Assembly: GCF_005870025.1 (NCBI RefSeq)
Contig: NZ_VATA01000002.1
Span: 62,001-126,000, forward strand
Length of the DNA: 64,000 bases
Direction: 5' to 3'
DNA from: Poseidonocella sp. HB161398
GTDB lineage: Bacteria; Pseudomonadota; Alphaproteobacteria; Rhodobacterales; Rhodobacteraceae
The notes beneath the pieces were generated by a model. That model saw nothing but the letters and a program-made list of their open reading frames with translations, was not told the origin of the DNA and did no database searches. The position numbers and the translations under genes were made by a program. Shown here piece by piece: positions 1-9,919 of the stretch (its first letter is position 1; each line of letters opens with the position of its first letter).

Positions 1-771
<771 letters not shown>

Positions 772-773
<2 letters not shown>

Positions 774-788
774 TTGCAGTCTGCAACC
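772..788. repeat. 17-bp palindrome, copy 1 (after eno)
   Basis: GATTGCA-GTC-TGCAACC, one base off the GGTTGCA-N3-TGCAACC consensus. It begins inside the eno stop codon. Its right arm can also pair with CCGGTTGC at 802-809 to give an alternative 8-bp stem. Confidence 0.7.
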
Positions 789-829
789 GGGGCATGGCGC
801 ACCGGTTGCCGCGCGAAAGCACCAACATG

Positions 830-856
830 AAAAAGGGGGCCCAAGGCCCCCTTTTT
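830..856. terminator. Bidirectional intrinsic terminator, eno / PRC-barrel gene
   Basis: A perfect 12-bp stem, AAAAAGGGGGCC, with loop CAA and GGCCCCCTTTTT. The A and T ends give a U-tract in both directions, so it can serve eno on the plus strand and the convergent PRC-barrel gene on the minus strand. Confidence 0.92.
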
Positions 857-873
857 GCTGGCAATAGCGACGG

Positions 874-1302
874 TTACTCCAGCCAGCCCTTCTCGACGGC
901 GGGCATCGATTCCAGCTCGGCCTGGGTCTCCTTGACGGCCAGCTGGTAGGTCTCGGCACCATCGGTGCGCGGCAGGATCGCGACCTTGTCCATCTCGAAG
1001 AGGACATGCTTGTCGCCGATCCCGAGGAAGCCGCCGATATCGGCCACCACCCCGTACATGTTGCCCTTGGAATCCAGCACGACATTCTCGATATGGCCGA
1101 TCGGCTTCCAGTCGTCGCCGACCGTCTCCAGGCTCGGCTCCTCGGCCCAGCTGCCGCTTTCCATATCCGAGTAGATCTCCGCACCTTCCAGGTCATCGGC
1201 CAGAATCAGGCTGTCCGGGTCGATGGCAGCCTCCTGGGCCCAGAGCGGCGCAGCGGCAATCGCGGTCGCGGCGGCGAGGGCGGGAATGGCAAGACGGGTC
1301 AT
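874..1302 (-). CDS. Secreted PRC-barrel domain protein
   Basis: A 142-aa protein with a clear Sec signal peptide (MTRLAIPALAAATAIAAAPLWAQ, cut about residue 23). After a short acidic linker comes one PRC-barrel-like unit at about residues 65-115, with the typical IGHIENVVLDSKGNMYGVV strand pattern. PRC-barrel proteins of this exported type are common in Rhodobacterales and lack an assigned enzymatic activity. The AAGGAGG-type ribosome site (complement of cctcctttgc) sits just before the start. It is a single gene, convergent with eno. Confidence 0.8.
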   Translation of the reverse strand: MTRLAIPALAAATAIAAAPLWAQEAAIDPDSLILADDLEGAEIYSDMESGSWAEEPSLETVGDDWKPIGHIENVVLDSKGNMYGVVADIGGFLGIGDKHVLFEMDKVAILPRTDGAETYQLAVKETQAELESMPAVEKGWLE

Positions 1303-1455
1303 GGAAACCTCCTTTGCTTGTCGTTTCGTGGGGCATCAATGCACAACCCCGCGCCCGGGTTCCTGCGGCGGCGGATTGTCTGCTTGCGGTCCCGGCGGGA
1401 AGCCGCCACCGTCGGACGGACTGAGACTGTATGGCGAGAGCTGCCCAGGAACGAC

Positions 1456-2412
1456 ATGACGAAAATTGCCTGCGTGACCATGATGAAGGACGAGGATTTC
1501 TTCCTGCCGATCTGGTTCCGCTACTATTCTCGGATCTTCGGTGCCGAGAACTTGTTCATCATCGACCATTCCTCCGCCCGCGCGATCGTCGAGATGCTGG
1601 ATCCGGAGCTTCGCGGCAGTCGCGTGAATACGTTCTGCCTTCCGCCGCGTGCGGAGACTTCGGACATTAAGCGCGAACGGTCCTTCGACAAGCAGCGCTT
1701 TACCGCGATCAGCGGATTCATCGGCGGCCTGCTCGCCTTCTATGACCTCGTTCTGTTCAACGATGCGGACGAGATCTTCGTCGCGGATCCCGCGCGCTAC
1801 CGCGATCTGGCGGATTACCTGGACCGCAGTAGCCTTCGCGGTCAGATTGCGGCCGGCATTGGAGTGGAGCTGTTTCACGACCGCCACTCGGAGGCGGCTT
1901 TTGACTCCGCTGCGCCTATTTTTAGTCAGAGGCGCAACGTGTTCCTCTCGCCCCTCTATTCCAAACCGCATATTCTCGGACGACCGAGCACGCTCTCGCC
2001 GCACGCGGTCGCGGATCCGTTCATCCTTGACCCGGATCTTTATCTGTTTCACCTCAAGTTCGTCGATGCCGGTCACCTGTATAATCGCCAGGAGGTCCGC
2101 CGCAGGGCCGGCGAGTCCGATCCTGTGCTTTGGGAATCATGGAAATGGGAAGGCAGCGTCGCGCAAGGTCAGCTGACCAAGTTCGAGGCCCTGCCGATTG
2201 CGCAGAAACCGCTGTCCGGTCGGGCGGTCTGCCGGAGCCTGTTTGGGCGGGCCACGCCCATCGAGATTGGCGCGGCTGATGGGCCGGAGCGCCTGCGCAA
2301 CCGGTCAGGAAGCAAGCAACGCGTGCTCGACCATATTTCCAAACAGGACGAGGCGCGATTGCGCAAACACCGCTACATATTGCCTGACGCCTTTGCGGAG
2401 AGCGGGATTTGA
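1456..2412 (+). CDS. Glycosyltransferase family 2-like protein
   Basis: A 318-aa protein whose N-terminus, MTKIACVTMMKDEDFFLPIW, matches the opening of family-2-like transferases (nucleotide-binding strand, then KDE..FLP.W..YY). The metal-binding aspartates are probably in LFNDADEIFV (about residue 100). The donor and acceptor cannot be told from sequence. The frame is open far upstream, but the ATG at 1456 is chosen because homology begins there and an AGGA sits at 1447-1450. The gene overlaps the following cupin gene by 4 bp, which suggests translational coupling. Base composition is somewhat less GC-rich than its neighbours. Confidence 0.72.
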   Translation: MTKIACVTMMKDEDFFLPIWFRYYSRIFGAENLFIIDHSSARAIVEMLDPELRGSRVNTFCLPPRAETSDIKRERSFDKQRFTAISGFIGGLLAFYDLVLFNDADEIFVADPARYRDLADYLDRSSLRGQIAAGIGVELFHDRHSEAAFDSAAPIFSQRRNVFLSPLYSKPHILGRPSTLSPHAVADPFILDPDLYLFHLKFVDAGHLYNRQEVRRRAGESDPVLWESWKWEGSVAQGQLTKFEALPIAQKPLSGRAVCRSLFGRATPIEIGAADGPERLRNRSGSKQRVLDHISKQDEARLRKHRYILPDAFAESGI

Positions 2413-2831
2413 CTGCAGACGAGATCATCGAGCAGCTGGAGCTGATCCGCCATCCCGAGGGCGGCTGGTTCCGCGAGACCTGGCGCGCCGCGGCCGCAGA
2501 GGGCGAGCGCCCGGCCGGGACGATGATCTACTTCCTGCTGGCAGCGGGCGAGCGCAGCCACTGGCACCGGGTGGATGCGGCGGAGCACTGGCTGTGGCAT
2601 GCGGGCGCGCCGCTGATCCTGAAGATCGCCGCGAGCGACGCGGGCCCGGCGGAGGCGCTGCGGCTCGGTCCCGATCTGGCGGCCGGTGAGCGGCCTCAAG
2701 GGCTGGTCCCGCCGCATTTCTGGCAGTCGGCCGAAAGCTGCGGCGACTGGACCCTGGTCAGCTGCGCGGTCAGCCCCGGCTTTGATTTCGCCGGGTTCGA
2801 GCTGGCTGCGCAGAGCTTCGACATTCCCTGA
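2409..2831 (+). CDS. Cupin, DUF985 (Cupin_5) family
   Basis: A 140-aa single-domain cupin. Family features seen are LIRHPEGGWFRETWR near the N-terminus, the YFLLAAGERSHWHRVDAAEHW core that forms the first cupin motif, and a PPHFWQSAE...SCAVSPGFDF block near the C-terminus. The protein fills the usual family length. The start is TTG, overlapping the TGA of the glycosyltransferase gene by 4 bp. The substrate is unknown for most members of this family. A palindrome copy begins 10 nt past the stop. Confidence 0.83.
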   Translation: MTADEIIEQLELIRHPEGGWFRETWRAAAAEGERPAGTMIYFLLAAGERSHWHRVDAAEHWLWHAGAPLILKIAASDAGPAEALRLGPDLAAGERPQGLVPPHFWQSAESCGDWTLVSCAVSPGFDFAGFELAAQSFDIP

Positions 2832-2841
2832 CCCCTGCCCC

Positions 2842-2858
2842 GGTTGCAATCTGCAACC
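2842..2858. repeat. 17-bp palindrome, copy 2
   Basis: GGTTGCA-ATC-TGCAACC, a perfect 7-bp inverted repeat with a 3-nt centre, lying between the convergent cupin and ccmG genes. Confidence 0.8.
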
Positions 2859-2890
2859 GATCAGAAAATCAGTAACTTACGAGATGAAGT

Positions 2891-3427
2891 TCAACCTTCC
2901 GCCTTGGCCAGCGCCGGTCGGATCGTGTCTTCGATCACCTTCTCGGTGATCGGTCCGGGGAAGCGCAGGATCACCGTGCCGGAGCCGTCGATCACGAAGG
3001 TCTCGGGCACGCCGTAGATGCCCCAGTCGATCCCGGCCCGGCCGCTTTCATCCGCGGAAACGGCGGCATAGGGGTTGCCGAGCTCCTGCAGAAAGGCCAG
3101 CGCCTTCTGCGGCTGGTCCTTGTAGTTGATGCCGTAGACCGTCACCCCCTCGGCCGAGAGCCGTTCCAGGTTCGGATGCTCCACCCGGCAGGGCGCGCAC
3201 CAGGAGGCCCAGAAATTCACCAGCTTCACCTGCCCGTCCGCAAGCGAGGCCAGGTCGAATTCCGGCAGCCCGCCGAGCGGCTCCAGCACCACCTGCGGCG
3301 CGGCGCGCCCCTCGAGGGTCGAGGGCAGCGCGTCGGGATCCTCGCGCTTCATCCCCATGTAGAAAGCCAGCGCCAGCCCGGCGAAAATCACCGGCGGCAG
3401 CGCGACGAGCGGCGAGATCCTAGCCAT
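2891..3427 (-). CDS. ccmG: Cytochrome c biogenesis thioredoxin CcmG/DsbE
   Basis: A 178-aa membrane-anchored thioredoxin that keeps the apocytochrome c CXXCH thiols reduced in the periplasm. One N-terminal membrane segment (about residues 5-25) precedes a thioredoxin fold with the active site WASWCAPCRVEH and the conserved GVPETFVID cis-proline loop. The start at 3427 (MARISPLVALPP) is chosen over upstream in-frame codons because it sits at the family position and overlaps the end of ccmD by 8 bp. Last gene of the ccmA-B-C-D-G run. Confidence 0.93.
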   Translation of the reverse strand: MARISPLVALPPVIFAGLALAFYMGMKREDPDALPSTLEGRAAPQVVLEPLGGLPEFDLASLADGQVKLVNFWASWCAPCRVEHPNLERLSAEGVTVYGINYKDQPQKALAFLQELGNPYAAVSADESGRAGIDWGIYGVPETFVIDGSGTVILRFPGPITEKVIEDTIRPALAKAEG

Positions 3428-3575
3428 GTTTGCGGCGCTCCTCTGCGTCTTCGAGCTGGCGGGCGGTGCGGCGCGCGGCGACGATGCTGGCAAGGACCAG
3501 CACGACGAGCAGCGCCAGAGACACGGCATAGGCCGAAAGCACCGTCCCCGCGTATTTTCCAAGTTCGGGCATCAT
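3420..3575 (-). CDS. ccmD: Heme exporter accessory protein CcmD
   Basis: A 51-aa single-span membrane protein (MMPELGKYAGTVLSAYAVSL...), with one hydrophobic segment at about residues 12-34 and a basic and acidic tail. Size, membrane topology and position between ccmC and ccmG identify it. CcmD helps release holo-CcmE from CcmABC. The ATG overlaps the ccmC stop by 4 bp (ATGA), and the stop lies inside the start of ccmG. Confidence 0.88.
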   Translation of the reverse strand: MMPELGKYAGTVLSAYAVSLALLVVLVLASIVAARRTARQLEDAEERRKHG

Positions 3576-4324
3576 GCCATCCGCTCCCGCGCTTCGATCG
3601 CCTTCAGACGGCGGCGGTGGATTTCCGTGCGGGTCCGCAGCAGAACCAGCGCCAGGAAAAGGAAGACGAAGCCCGCCATGCAGACCATCAGCGGCGCGAA
3701 GAAGACATTCGACACCTTCTCCTCGGTATCGGCGCCGGTGACGGCCTCGACCCGCATGACCGAGGCGCCCTGATGCAGCCCCTGGTTCCAGAAATTCACC
3801 GCGTAGCGGCTGAGGATCGCGAAGACCGAGCCGACGAGGCAGAGGACCGAGGTCAGGTCCGCGGCGGTGTCGGGATCCTCCAGCGCCTCCCAGAGGGCGA
3901 TATAGCCGAGATAGAACAGCGTCAGGATCAGGAAGGAGGTCAGCCGCGGGTCCCAGGCCCACCAGGTGCCCCACATCGGCTGGCCCCAGATGGCGCCGGT
4001 GGCCAGCGCGATCAGCGTCATGACAAGGCCCACGGGCGCCGCGGCCCGCGCCGCCAGCGCGCTGACATGATGGCGCCGGATCAGCCAGATCAGCGAAGCG
4101 GCCAGCATCATCAGCCAGGCATTGATCGCGATCATCGCCGCGGGCACATGCAGGTAGATGATCTTCACCGTCGCGCCCTGCCGGTAGTCATCGGGGGTGA
4201 AGAAGAAGCCCCAGACCAGCCCGACCGCCAGGCAGCCGAGCGCGGCCGCGGCCACATAGGGCAGCACCGCCGACACCGTCCGGCTGAACTTCACCGGATT
4301 CGCGTATTCCCAGATCGATCCCAT
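3572..4324 (-). CDS. ccmC: Heme exporter protein CcmC
   Basis: A 250-aa integral membrane protein with six predicted spans that handles heme for CcmE. The tryptophan-rich signature WGTWWAWDPRLTS is present in the periplasmic loop, flanked by histidines (YLHVPAA and NQGLHQG). The start at 4324 (MGSIWEYANPVKF) is chosen because the family begins there; an upstream in-frame Met at 4360 would add 12 residues without similarity. It follows ccmB by 48 bp and overlaps ccmD. Confidence 0.94.
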   Translation of the reverse strand: MGSIWEYANPVKFSRTVSAVLPYVAAAALGCLAVGLVWGFFFTPDDYRQGATVKIIYLHVPAAMIAINAWLMMLAASLIWLIRRHHVSALAARAAAPVGLVMTLIALATGAIWGQPMWGTWWAWDPRLTSFLILTLFYLGYIALWEALEDPDTAADLTSVLCLVGSVFAILSRYAVNFWNQGLHQGASVMRVEAVTGADTEEKVSNVFFAPLMVCMAGFVFLFLALVLLRTRTEIHRRRLKAIEARERMA

Positions 4325-4372
4325 CCCGGTCCTGTTACCCCCCTCTCTGCAGGCGCACAATATCGTGGCCGG

Positions 4373-5029
4373 TCACCTCAGGTTTATCCGCAGCGCGGCA
4401 GCGGCGGCAAACGGCATCGCCGCCAGCACGCCCAGCGTGATCGCGCAGCTCAGAAGCAGCGGCACCTGCGTCTCCAGCCCCTCCGCGCCGCGCCGCGCAA
4501 CCTCGGCGCCGAAGATCAGCGTCGGCACGTAGAGCGGCAGCACCAGCAGCGACAGCAAGAGCCCGCCGCGCTTCAGCCCGACGGTCAGCGCCGCGCCGAA
4601 AGCGCCGATCATGCTGAGCGCCGGGGTGCCGCAGGCCAGCGACAGCACCAGCCAGCCATAGCCCGGCTGCGGCAAGTTCAGAAGCACCCCCAGCGGCGCC
4701 GCCACCAGCGTCAGCGGCAGCCCCGTCGTCAGCCAGTGCGCGCAGGCCTTGACCAGCACCACGCCCTCCAGCGGGATCGGCGCGGTCGCCAGCAGGTCGA
4801 GCGTCCCGTCCTCGTGATCGAGCGCCAGCATCCGGTCGAGCGACAGGAGGCAAGCCAGCAGCGCCCCGATCCACAGCACCCCGGCCGCGATCGGCGCCAG
4901 CCGCGAGGTGTTGGGTCCCACCGCGAAGGGCACCAGAACCACGACGATCAGGAAGAAGGCCAGCGCCAGGCCGAAGCCGCCGCCCGCCCGCACCGCCAGC
5001 TTCAGGTCCCGCAGCAGCAGCGCGATCAC
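4373..5029 (-). CDS. ccmB: Heme exporter protein CcmB
   Basis: A 218-aa, six-span permease subunit of the CcmAB transporter. The N-terminal [11 protein letters not shown] amphipathic helix, the [17 protein letters not shown] loop and the [11 protein letters not shown] segment are typical of the family, and the length is the usual 220. It overlaps ccmA by 4 bp. Confidence 0.94.
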   Translation of the reverse strand: MIALLLRDLKLAVRAGGGFGLALAFFLIVVVLVPFAVGPNTSRLAPIAAGVLWIGALLACLLSLDRMLALDHEDGTLDLLATAPIPLEGVVLVKACAHWLTTGLPLTLVAAPLGVLLNLPQPGYGWLVLSLACGTPALSMIGAFGAALTVGLKRGGLLLSLLVLPLYVPTLIFGAEVARRGAEGLETQVPLLLSCAITLGVLAAMPFAAAAALRINLR

Positions 5030-5637
5030 AGGAAGGCCTCGTCGAAATCCGAGGCGCGCGTCGCGGGCTTCGCCTTGAAGGGGGCCAGTTCCAGCACCCG
5101 CGCCTCGAGCCCCAGATCGATATGGGTCGCGATCAGCGCCGCGCCGCCCGAGGCCAGATGCGCGCGCACCGCATCGGCGAAAAGCGCGACGCTGGCGGTG
5201 TCGAGCGACACGGTCGGCTCGTCGAGCACCCAGACCGGCCGGCCGGTCACGAGGAGCCGCGCCAGGCCCAGCCGCCGCTTCTGACCGGCAGACAGCGTCC
5301 CGGCCATGCGATGGGCCAGCTCGCGCAGGTTGAAGGCGTCAAGCGCCGGAGAGATGTCCGTCGTGCCGAAGGCCGCCGCCCAGAAGCGCAGGTTCTCCGT
5401 CACCGAAAGCTGCGCCTTGATCCCGTCGGCATGCCCGGCATAGGCGATGCCCTCGGCGCCCTCGACCTCGCCCGCCAGCGGCGGCGCGAGCCCGGCGATT
5501 ACCCGCAAGAGCGTCGTCTTGCCGATCCCGTTCGGCCCGCGCAGCACCAGCGCCTCGCCGGCATCGAGCCGGAAGGAGACGCCCTCGGTCACGGGCACGC
5601 CGCCGCGGGCGCAGGTCAGGTCGGTCACGCTCAGCAT
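5026..5637 (-). CDS. ccmA: Heme exporter ATP-binding protein CcmA
   Basis: A 203-aa ABC ATPase that powers heme release from CcmE. Walker A is GPNGIGKTT, the ABC signature [14 protein letters not shown], and Walker B VWVLDEP. The start at 5637 ([13 protein letters not shown]) is the family start; the open frame continues upstream to 5766 but that part has no similarity. First gene of the ccm operon, divergent from the glycosyltransferase at 5756. Confidence 0.95.
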   Translation of the reverse strand: MLSVTDLTCARGGVPVTEGVSFRLDAGEALVLRGPNGIGKTTLLRVIAGLAPPLAGEVEGAEGIAYAGHADGIKAQLSVTENLRFWAAAFGTTDISPALDAFNLRELAHRMAGTLSAGQKRRLGLARLLVTGRPVWVLDEPTVSLDTASVALFADAVRAHLASGGAALIATHIDLGLEARVLELAPFKAKPATRASDFDEAFL

Positions 5638-5755
5638 GGCTGTCCTGCTATCCCAATGCCCTGCCCGGGAAAAGTCCCTCTGGAGGAGATGCGACCTATT
5701 GGGGAGGCCGGGGCGGCGAAACCGGGCGTTAACCGAGGCCGGGCGAAGGGTGGCC

Positions 5756-7867
5756 ATGACGCGCATCCTGCTTCATGCCGGGCCCTGCCCGATCGGCGCC
5801 GGACGGCTCCAGGCGGTTCTGCGTGCCGGGCCGCCGCCGGGCTGGCTGCGACCCCGCGCGCCCGGGCTGCCGGCCGGTGTGCGGCTTTTCATGGCCGCGC
5901 TCGATCCCGGCCATGTCGATCCCCTGCGCGCCGCGCGGGGCCATGCGCCCGAAGACCGGCACGCGGCGCTCGGCGAGCGGCTGCGGCAGGAGCTGGCGGC
6001 GGAAATCTCCGGGGCGGATCAGGTGCTGATCTGCTGCGATCTGGCGGGGCGGCATCTGCGGCGGGCAAGCGAGCTCGGGCGGCTGCGCAGTTTTCTGACG
6101 CCTCTGGGGGATGTGGAACTGGCGATCGATCCGCCCGATCCCTTGGCCGGGCTTCTCGCGCATTGGAGCGCGCAGCTGCTCTGGGGCCGGGTGACGCCGC
6201 TCGGGGCCGATCTGGCCGGACGGCCCGATGACTGGGCAGCGGCGCGGGCCTGCCATGCGCTGCCGCGGCCGGAGCTCGACGATTTCCCCGAGCTGGAGCT
6301 GCCGCCGCACTGGCTCGCGGCCGAAACGTTCCGGACCTTCTGGGAGGCGGAATTCGGTTCGGCCAGGGTCCTGCCCGGCGCGGAGGCCGCCTGCGCGCAT
6401 CTCGGCCTTCCACCGCCGGGCCCCGCAGCGCCCCAGCCATCGGCCCGGACGCTCGCGCGCGCGGCGGCGCTCAACCCTCTGATCCGAAATGCTTTGTCGC
6501 GTGGCTTGGCGATCCCGCGCAAGCTTCGCGCCCAGGCGATGGCGGCGCTGGCGGTCGACGGGTCACCGCTTGATCCCGCGCCGCTTTCGGCCTGGCTGGC
6601 GGGAGGCCCGGCGCCAGATCGCATCCTGCCCAAGGAGGACAGTTTCGATCCTGGGGCGGCGATGGATGCGCTGCTGCCGCGGATGCTGGCCGCCGCCGCC
6701 GCGCCCCGGCCCGAGGGGACGAGCCTGCCCGAAAATGTGCGCCAGACCCATGCGCGGCTCCTGCGCTCGCGCTATTCGCCGCATGACCGGATCGCGCCGC
6801 CCGCCGGTCCCGAAACGCCCTTTCCCGCTGTGCCCACGCGCGCGGGTGGCGCCCGGCGGGTGATCGTCGCCTGCGCCAAGGACGAGGGCCCCTATCTGCT
6901 CGAATGGCTGGCTTTCCATCGCGCGATCGGCTTCGATCATGTGCTGGTCTATACCAACGACTGTTCCGACGGGACCGACCGGCTGCTCGATCTGGTGGCG
7001 CGCCAGGGCTGGGTCACGCGGATCGCCAATGACCGCTGGCAGGGGAAATCGCCGCAGCAGGCAGCGCTGAACCACGCGGTCACGACGGATCTGCTGCGCG
7101 AGGCGGAGTGGGTGCTCCATATCGACACGGACGAGTTCGCGAATATCCGCACCGGCGACGGCACGCTCGAAGCGCTCTTCGCGGCCTGTCCGCAGGCGAC
7201 GCATTGGGCGCTGACCTGGCGGCTCTTCGGCGCCGCGGCGGTTGCAATCGAGGACCGCCCCGTCATCGCCCAGGGAACGCGCTGCGCCCCGGCCTTCTGC
7301 CCCAAGCCGCATACCGCCTGGGGGTTTAAGACCTTGTCGCAGAACATTGGGATCTATGAAAAAATTTCCTGCCACCGGCCGGTGAAGCCCAAGGAGGAAG
7401 GGCTTCGCCATGCGCATTGGGTGAATGGCTCCGGAGACCCGATGGGGCCGGAGGTGGCCAGGCGCGGCTGGCGGTCCTCAATTGCAACCATCGGCTACGG
7501 CCTGGTGCAGCTGAACCACTATCCGCTGCGTTCGCAGGACGGGTTCCTGGTCAAGCGCCAGCGCGGCCGCGCGCTGCATGTCGACCGGCAGATCGGCCGG
7601 AACTACTGGATCCGCATGGACTGGCAGGATCGCGAGGACCGCTCCATCCTGCGCCACCTGCCGCGGGTGCAGGCCGGAATCGACGAGCTGATGGCCGACC
7701 CCGAGATCGCCGCGGCCCATGCCCGGGCGCTGGACTGGCACCGGACCCGGGCGGCCGCGCTGCGCGCCGACCCGGCCAATGCCGGGCTGGTACGTGAGAT
7801 CGCGGAGCTAGAGCTGACCCAGACCGAACGCGCGGCCTGGGCGATGGTGCTCGATCACGAGACCTGA
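5756..7867 (+). CDS. Large glycosyltransferase family 2 protein
   Basis: A 703-aa protein. The first half (residues 1-360) has no recognisable domain and is rich in Ala, Pro and Arg. The second half has the family-2-like catalytic region: [20 protein letters not shown], then [19 protein letters not shown], then a putative metal site in [14 protein letters not shown]-terminal [18 protein letters not shown] segment is typical of Rhodobacterales members. The start at 5756 ([14 protein letters not shown]) was chosen because it clears the ccmA upstream region. The 3' end overlaps convergent ureG by 13 bp. Acceptor unknown. Confidence 0.75.
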   Translation: MTRILLHAGPCPIGAGRLQAVLRAGPPPGWLRPRAPGLPAGVRLFMAALDPGHVDPLRAARGHAPEDRHAALGERLRQELAAEISGADQVLICCDLAGRHLRRASELGRLRSFLTPLGDVELAIDPPDPLAGLLAHWSAQLLWGRVTPLGADLAGRPDDWAAARACHALPRPELDDFPELELPPHWLAAETFRTFWEAEFGSARVLPGAEAACAHLGLPPPGPAAPQPSARTLARAAALNPLIRNALSRGLAIPRKLRAQAMAALAVDGSPLDPAPLSAWLAGGPAPDRILPKEDSFDPGAAMDALLPRMLAAAAAPRPEGTSLPENVRQTHARLLRSRYSPHDRIAPPAGPETPFPAVPTRAGGARRVIVACAKDEGPYLLEWLAFHRAIGFDHVLVYTNDCSDGTDRLLDLVARQGWVTRIANDRWQGKSPQQAALNHAVTTDLLREAEWVLHIDTDEFANIRTGDGTLEALFAACPQATHWALTWRLFGAAAVAIEDRPVIAQGTRCAPAFCPKPHTAWGFKTLSQNIGIYEKISCHRPVKPKEEGLRHAHWVNGSGDPMGPEVARRGWRSSIATIGYGLVQLNHYPLRSQDGFLVKRQRGRALHVDRQIGRNYWIRMDWQDREDRSILRHLPRVQAGIDELMADPEIAAAHARALDWHRTRAAALRADPANAGLVREIAELELTQTERAAWAMVLDHET

Positions 7868-8496
7868 GCGGGCTCCGGTTGCAGAACGAGACCGCCCTCG
7901 CGGACGAGGAAATCGATGATTTCGGCCACGCCCTTGCCATGGCGGAGCTGCGCCATCACGAAGGGACGTCCGGCGCGGCTGCGGGTCGCGTCCTCTTCCA
8001 GCAGATCGGTAGAGACCCCGACATGCGGGGCGAGGTCCGTCTTGTTGATGACCAGCAGATCCGAGCGGGTGACGCCGGGGCCCTTCTTGCGCGGAATGTC
8101 CTGGCCCGCGGCGGTGTCGATGACATAGAGCGTCAGGTCGGCCAGCTCGGGCGAGAAGGTCGCGGCCAGGTTGTCGCCGCCGGACTCGATCAGGATCAGG
8201 TCGAGATCGGGGAACTGGCCGCGCAGATCGGCCACCGCGGCGAGGTTGATCGAGGCATCCTCGCGGATCGCGGTATGCGGGCAGCCGCCGGTTTCGACGC
8301 CGCGGATGCGGTCGCCGGGCAGCACCTGGGCGCGCATCAGCGCCTCGGCATCCTCGCGGGTGTAGATGTCGTTGGTGATGACCGCCATCGACAGCCGCGG
8401 CGCCAGCGCGCGGGCGAGCTGTTCGGTCAGGGTGGTCTTGCCGGCGCCCACCGGGCCGCCGATGCCCACGCGCAGCGGGCCGTTCGTCTGTGCCAT
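7855..8496 (-). CDS. ureG: Urease accessory GTPase UreG
   Basis: A 213-aa SIMIBI-class GTPase that couples GTP hydrolysis to nickel insertion into urease. P-loop [11 protein letters not shown], the metal-binding CPH motif in [16 protein letters not shown], the [11 protein letters not shown] motif and the guanine-specific [10 protein letters not shown] are all present. Full length. Last gene of ureE-F-G; its 3' end overlaps the convergent glycosyltransferase gene. Confidence 0.97.
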   Translation of the reverse strand: MAQTNGPLRVGIGGPVGAGKTTLTEQLARALAPRLSMAVITNDIYTREDAEALMRAQVLPGDRIRGVETGGCPHTAIREDASINLAAVADLRGQFPDLDLILIESGGDNLAATFSPELADLTLYVIDTAAGQDIPRKKGPGVTRSDLLVINKTDLAPHVGVSTDLLEEDATRSRAGRPFVMAQLRHGKGVAEIIDFLVREGGLVLQPEPAQVS

Positions 8497-8510
8497 TTCG
8501 GTCTCCTTGG

Positions 8511-9170
8511 TCAGCTGCGGAACAGCCGGACTTCCTGGTATTCATGCGCCATCGCCGCCAGATCGGCGCCCGGCACGGCGGACCAGAGCGCCTCCTCCCC
8601 GGCCCCGGCCAGCTCTGCGGCGAGCCGGCCGGTCAAGGGCCCCAGCGCCTGGATCACCCGCTGCCCCTCGGTCTGGCCGAGCGGGACCATCCGCACCGCG
8701 CCAAGCACCAGGTTCGAGGCGAAGCTCTGCAGATAGAGGCCGATCACCGTCTCGGGGGACAGCGCGAGCTGCCGCGCCTGCACGCCGACCGCCACCGGCA
8801 GGGCCATCTCCGGCCAGTCGGTGTCCAGAAGCGCGTTGGTCGTGGCGAGGAAGGCGCGGCCCTGGGCGAGCGATTCCATGTGGCGTTCGGCAGAGGCCGC
8901 CAGCGCCCGCGCCAGCGCGTCGGTCTCGCCGGGATCGGCACCGCCCAGCACCATCGACAGCAGCACCGCGTCGCAGCGCCCGCTGCCATGGCAGATCAGG
9001 TCCGCCAGCCAGTCGCGAAGCCCGTCCGCGTCGCGGATCGTGCCGGTCGAAATCGCGTGCTCCAGCCCGTGGGAGAAGGCGAAGCTGCCCAGCGGGAAGG
9101 CGGGTGACAGCCACTGGACCAGCGTCAGCAGATCGCCGGAGCGGCCGGGCTCAGTGATGGTGGTGGCCAT
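8511..9170 (-). CDS. ureF: Urease accessory protein UreF
   Basis: A 219-aa all-helical maturation factor, part of the UreD-UreF-UreG complex. The conserved [18 protein letters not shown] motif is near the N-terminus and the C-terminal helices carry [14 protein letters not shown]. The start at 9170 ([13 protein letters not shown]) gives a 20-bp overlap with ureE; an upstream in-frame Met at 9194 is possible. 14 bp separate it from ureG. Confidence 0.94.
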   Translation of the reverse strand: MATTITEPGRSGDLLTLVQWLSPAFPLGSFAFSHGLEHAISTGTIRDADGLRDWLADLICHGSGRCDAVLLSMVLGGADPGETDALARALAASAERHMESLAQGRAFLATTNALLDTDWPEMALPVAVGVQARQLALSPETVIGLYLQSFASNLVLGAVRMVPLGQTEGQRVIQALGPLTGRLAAELAGAGEEALWSAVPGADLAAMAHEYQEVRLFRS

Positions 9171-9618
9171 GATCGTGCCCCATGGTGCGGCCATGCCCGT
9201 AGGCCCCGCCCTCGGGGCGGAAGGGCGCCGTCACATGCGCGACCGTGGCGCCGAGCTGGCGCAGCATCGCCTCCAGCACGTGATCCTCGAGGATGCGCAG
9301 CGACGCGGCGCCGATCTCGCAGGGGGTGTGGCGGTTGCCGATATGCCAGGCCAGCCGCGGCAGGTCGCCGGTGATCTCCAGCAGCCCTTCGGCGGCGGCG
9401 CGGATCGCCACGCGCGCCCCGGTCTCCAGAAGGAAGGCGTCGCCCTCGTCGAGCCCGCGGGTCTCGGGCAGGTCGGCGAGGAAGACGGTTCCGGCATCCG
9501 AGGTCAGCCGCCGCCGACGCAGCAGTCGGTCGCCATAGGTCAGGGAAATCGTGTCGTCCCCCGGCTCGGCACGCGTCACGCTCTGCGCCAGGGGATAGGT
9601 GTCTGTGGTCTCGCTCAT
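9151..9618 (-). CDS. ureE: Urease accessory metallochaperone UreE
   Basis: A 155-aa nickel chaperone. The N-terminal peptide-binding domain (LTYGDRLLRRRRLTSDAG) is followed by the metal-binding domain with the conserved WHIGNRHTPCEI histidine. The protein ends in a His-rich tail, GHDHGHHHH, that should bind Ni. The start at 9618 (MSETTDTYPL) was chosen because the longer frame to 9693 has no family similarity. Confidence 0.94.
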   Translation of the reverse strand: MSETTDTYPLAQSVTRAEPGDDTISLTYGDRLLRRRRLTSDAGTVFLADLPETRGLDEGDAFLLETGARVAIRAAAEGLLEITGDLPRLAWHIGNRHTPCEIGAASLRILEDHVLEAMLRQLGATVAHVTAPFRPEGGAYGHGRTMGHDHGHHHH

Positions 9619-9655
9619 GGCCGGAGATTGCGCCGCAGGGCAGCGGAGCGCAAGC

Positions 9656-9919
9656 TCAACTATTCGCCGAGCGGAAGGCGAAGCGGGCGGCAAAGGCCGG
9701 GAAGCGCTCGCGCATCACATAGGCCGGGATCTCCTCGCGCTCGATCCCGAGCATGCCGAGATCGAAATCGCTGAGCGTGTTGAGCCGCAGCGCCTCGCGG
9801 CGGTAGCGGCGGTGCAGCCCGGCGGGATTGAGACCGAAGCCCAGATTGGCCAGGGCGGTGTCGAAATCCTTGTCGAGATCGGGCGGATACAGCACGTACA
9901 CATCTGCTGTCATGGGCAT
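9656..9919 (-). CDS. Small protein with DUF1127-like C-terminus
   Basis: An 87-aa protein. The C-terminal half, LNTLSDFDLGMLGIEREEIP, resembles the DUF1127/YjiS module (L..L.D..L.DIG..R.eI) found in small regulatory proteins of alphaproteobacteria. The N-terminal half (VYVLYPPDLDKDFDTALANL) is not part of that module. It lies upstream of ureE on the same strand, 37 bp away, so it may be the first gene of a ureEFG transcript. A start two codons later (9913) is equally possible. No urease role is known. Confidence 0.6.
   Translation of the reverse strand: MPMTADVYVLYPPDLDKDFDTALANLGFGLNPAGLHRRYRREALRLNTLSDFDLGMLGIEREEIPAYVMRERFPAFAARFAFRSANS

Noticed and set aside
1006-1455. Upstream extension of the first glycosyltransferase frame to 1006
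   Set aside because: The translation overlaps the PRC-barrel gene antisense, is Arg/Gly-rich and has no similarity to glycosyltransferases; ATG 1456 has a ribosome site.
3176-5284. 702-aa open frame opposite the ccm genes
   Set aside because: Highly charged Arg/Gln/His-rich translation typical of antisense frames in GC-rich DNA. The opposite strand carries a complete ccm operon with motifs.
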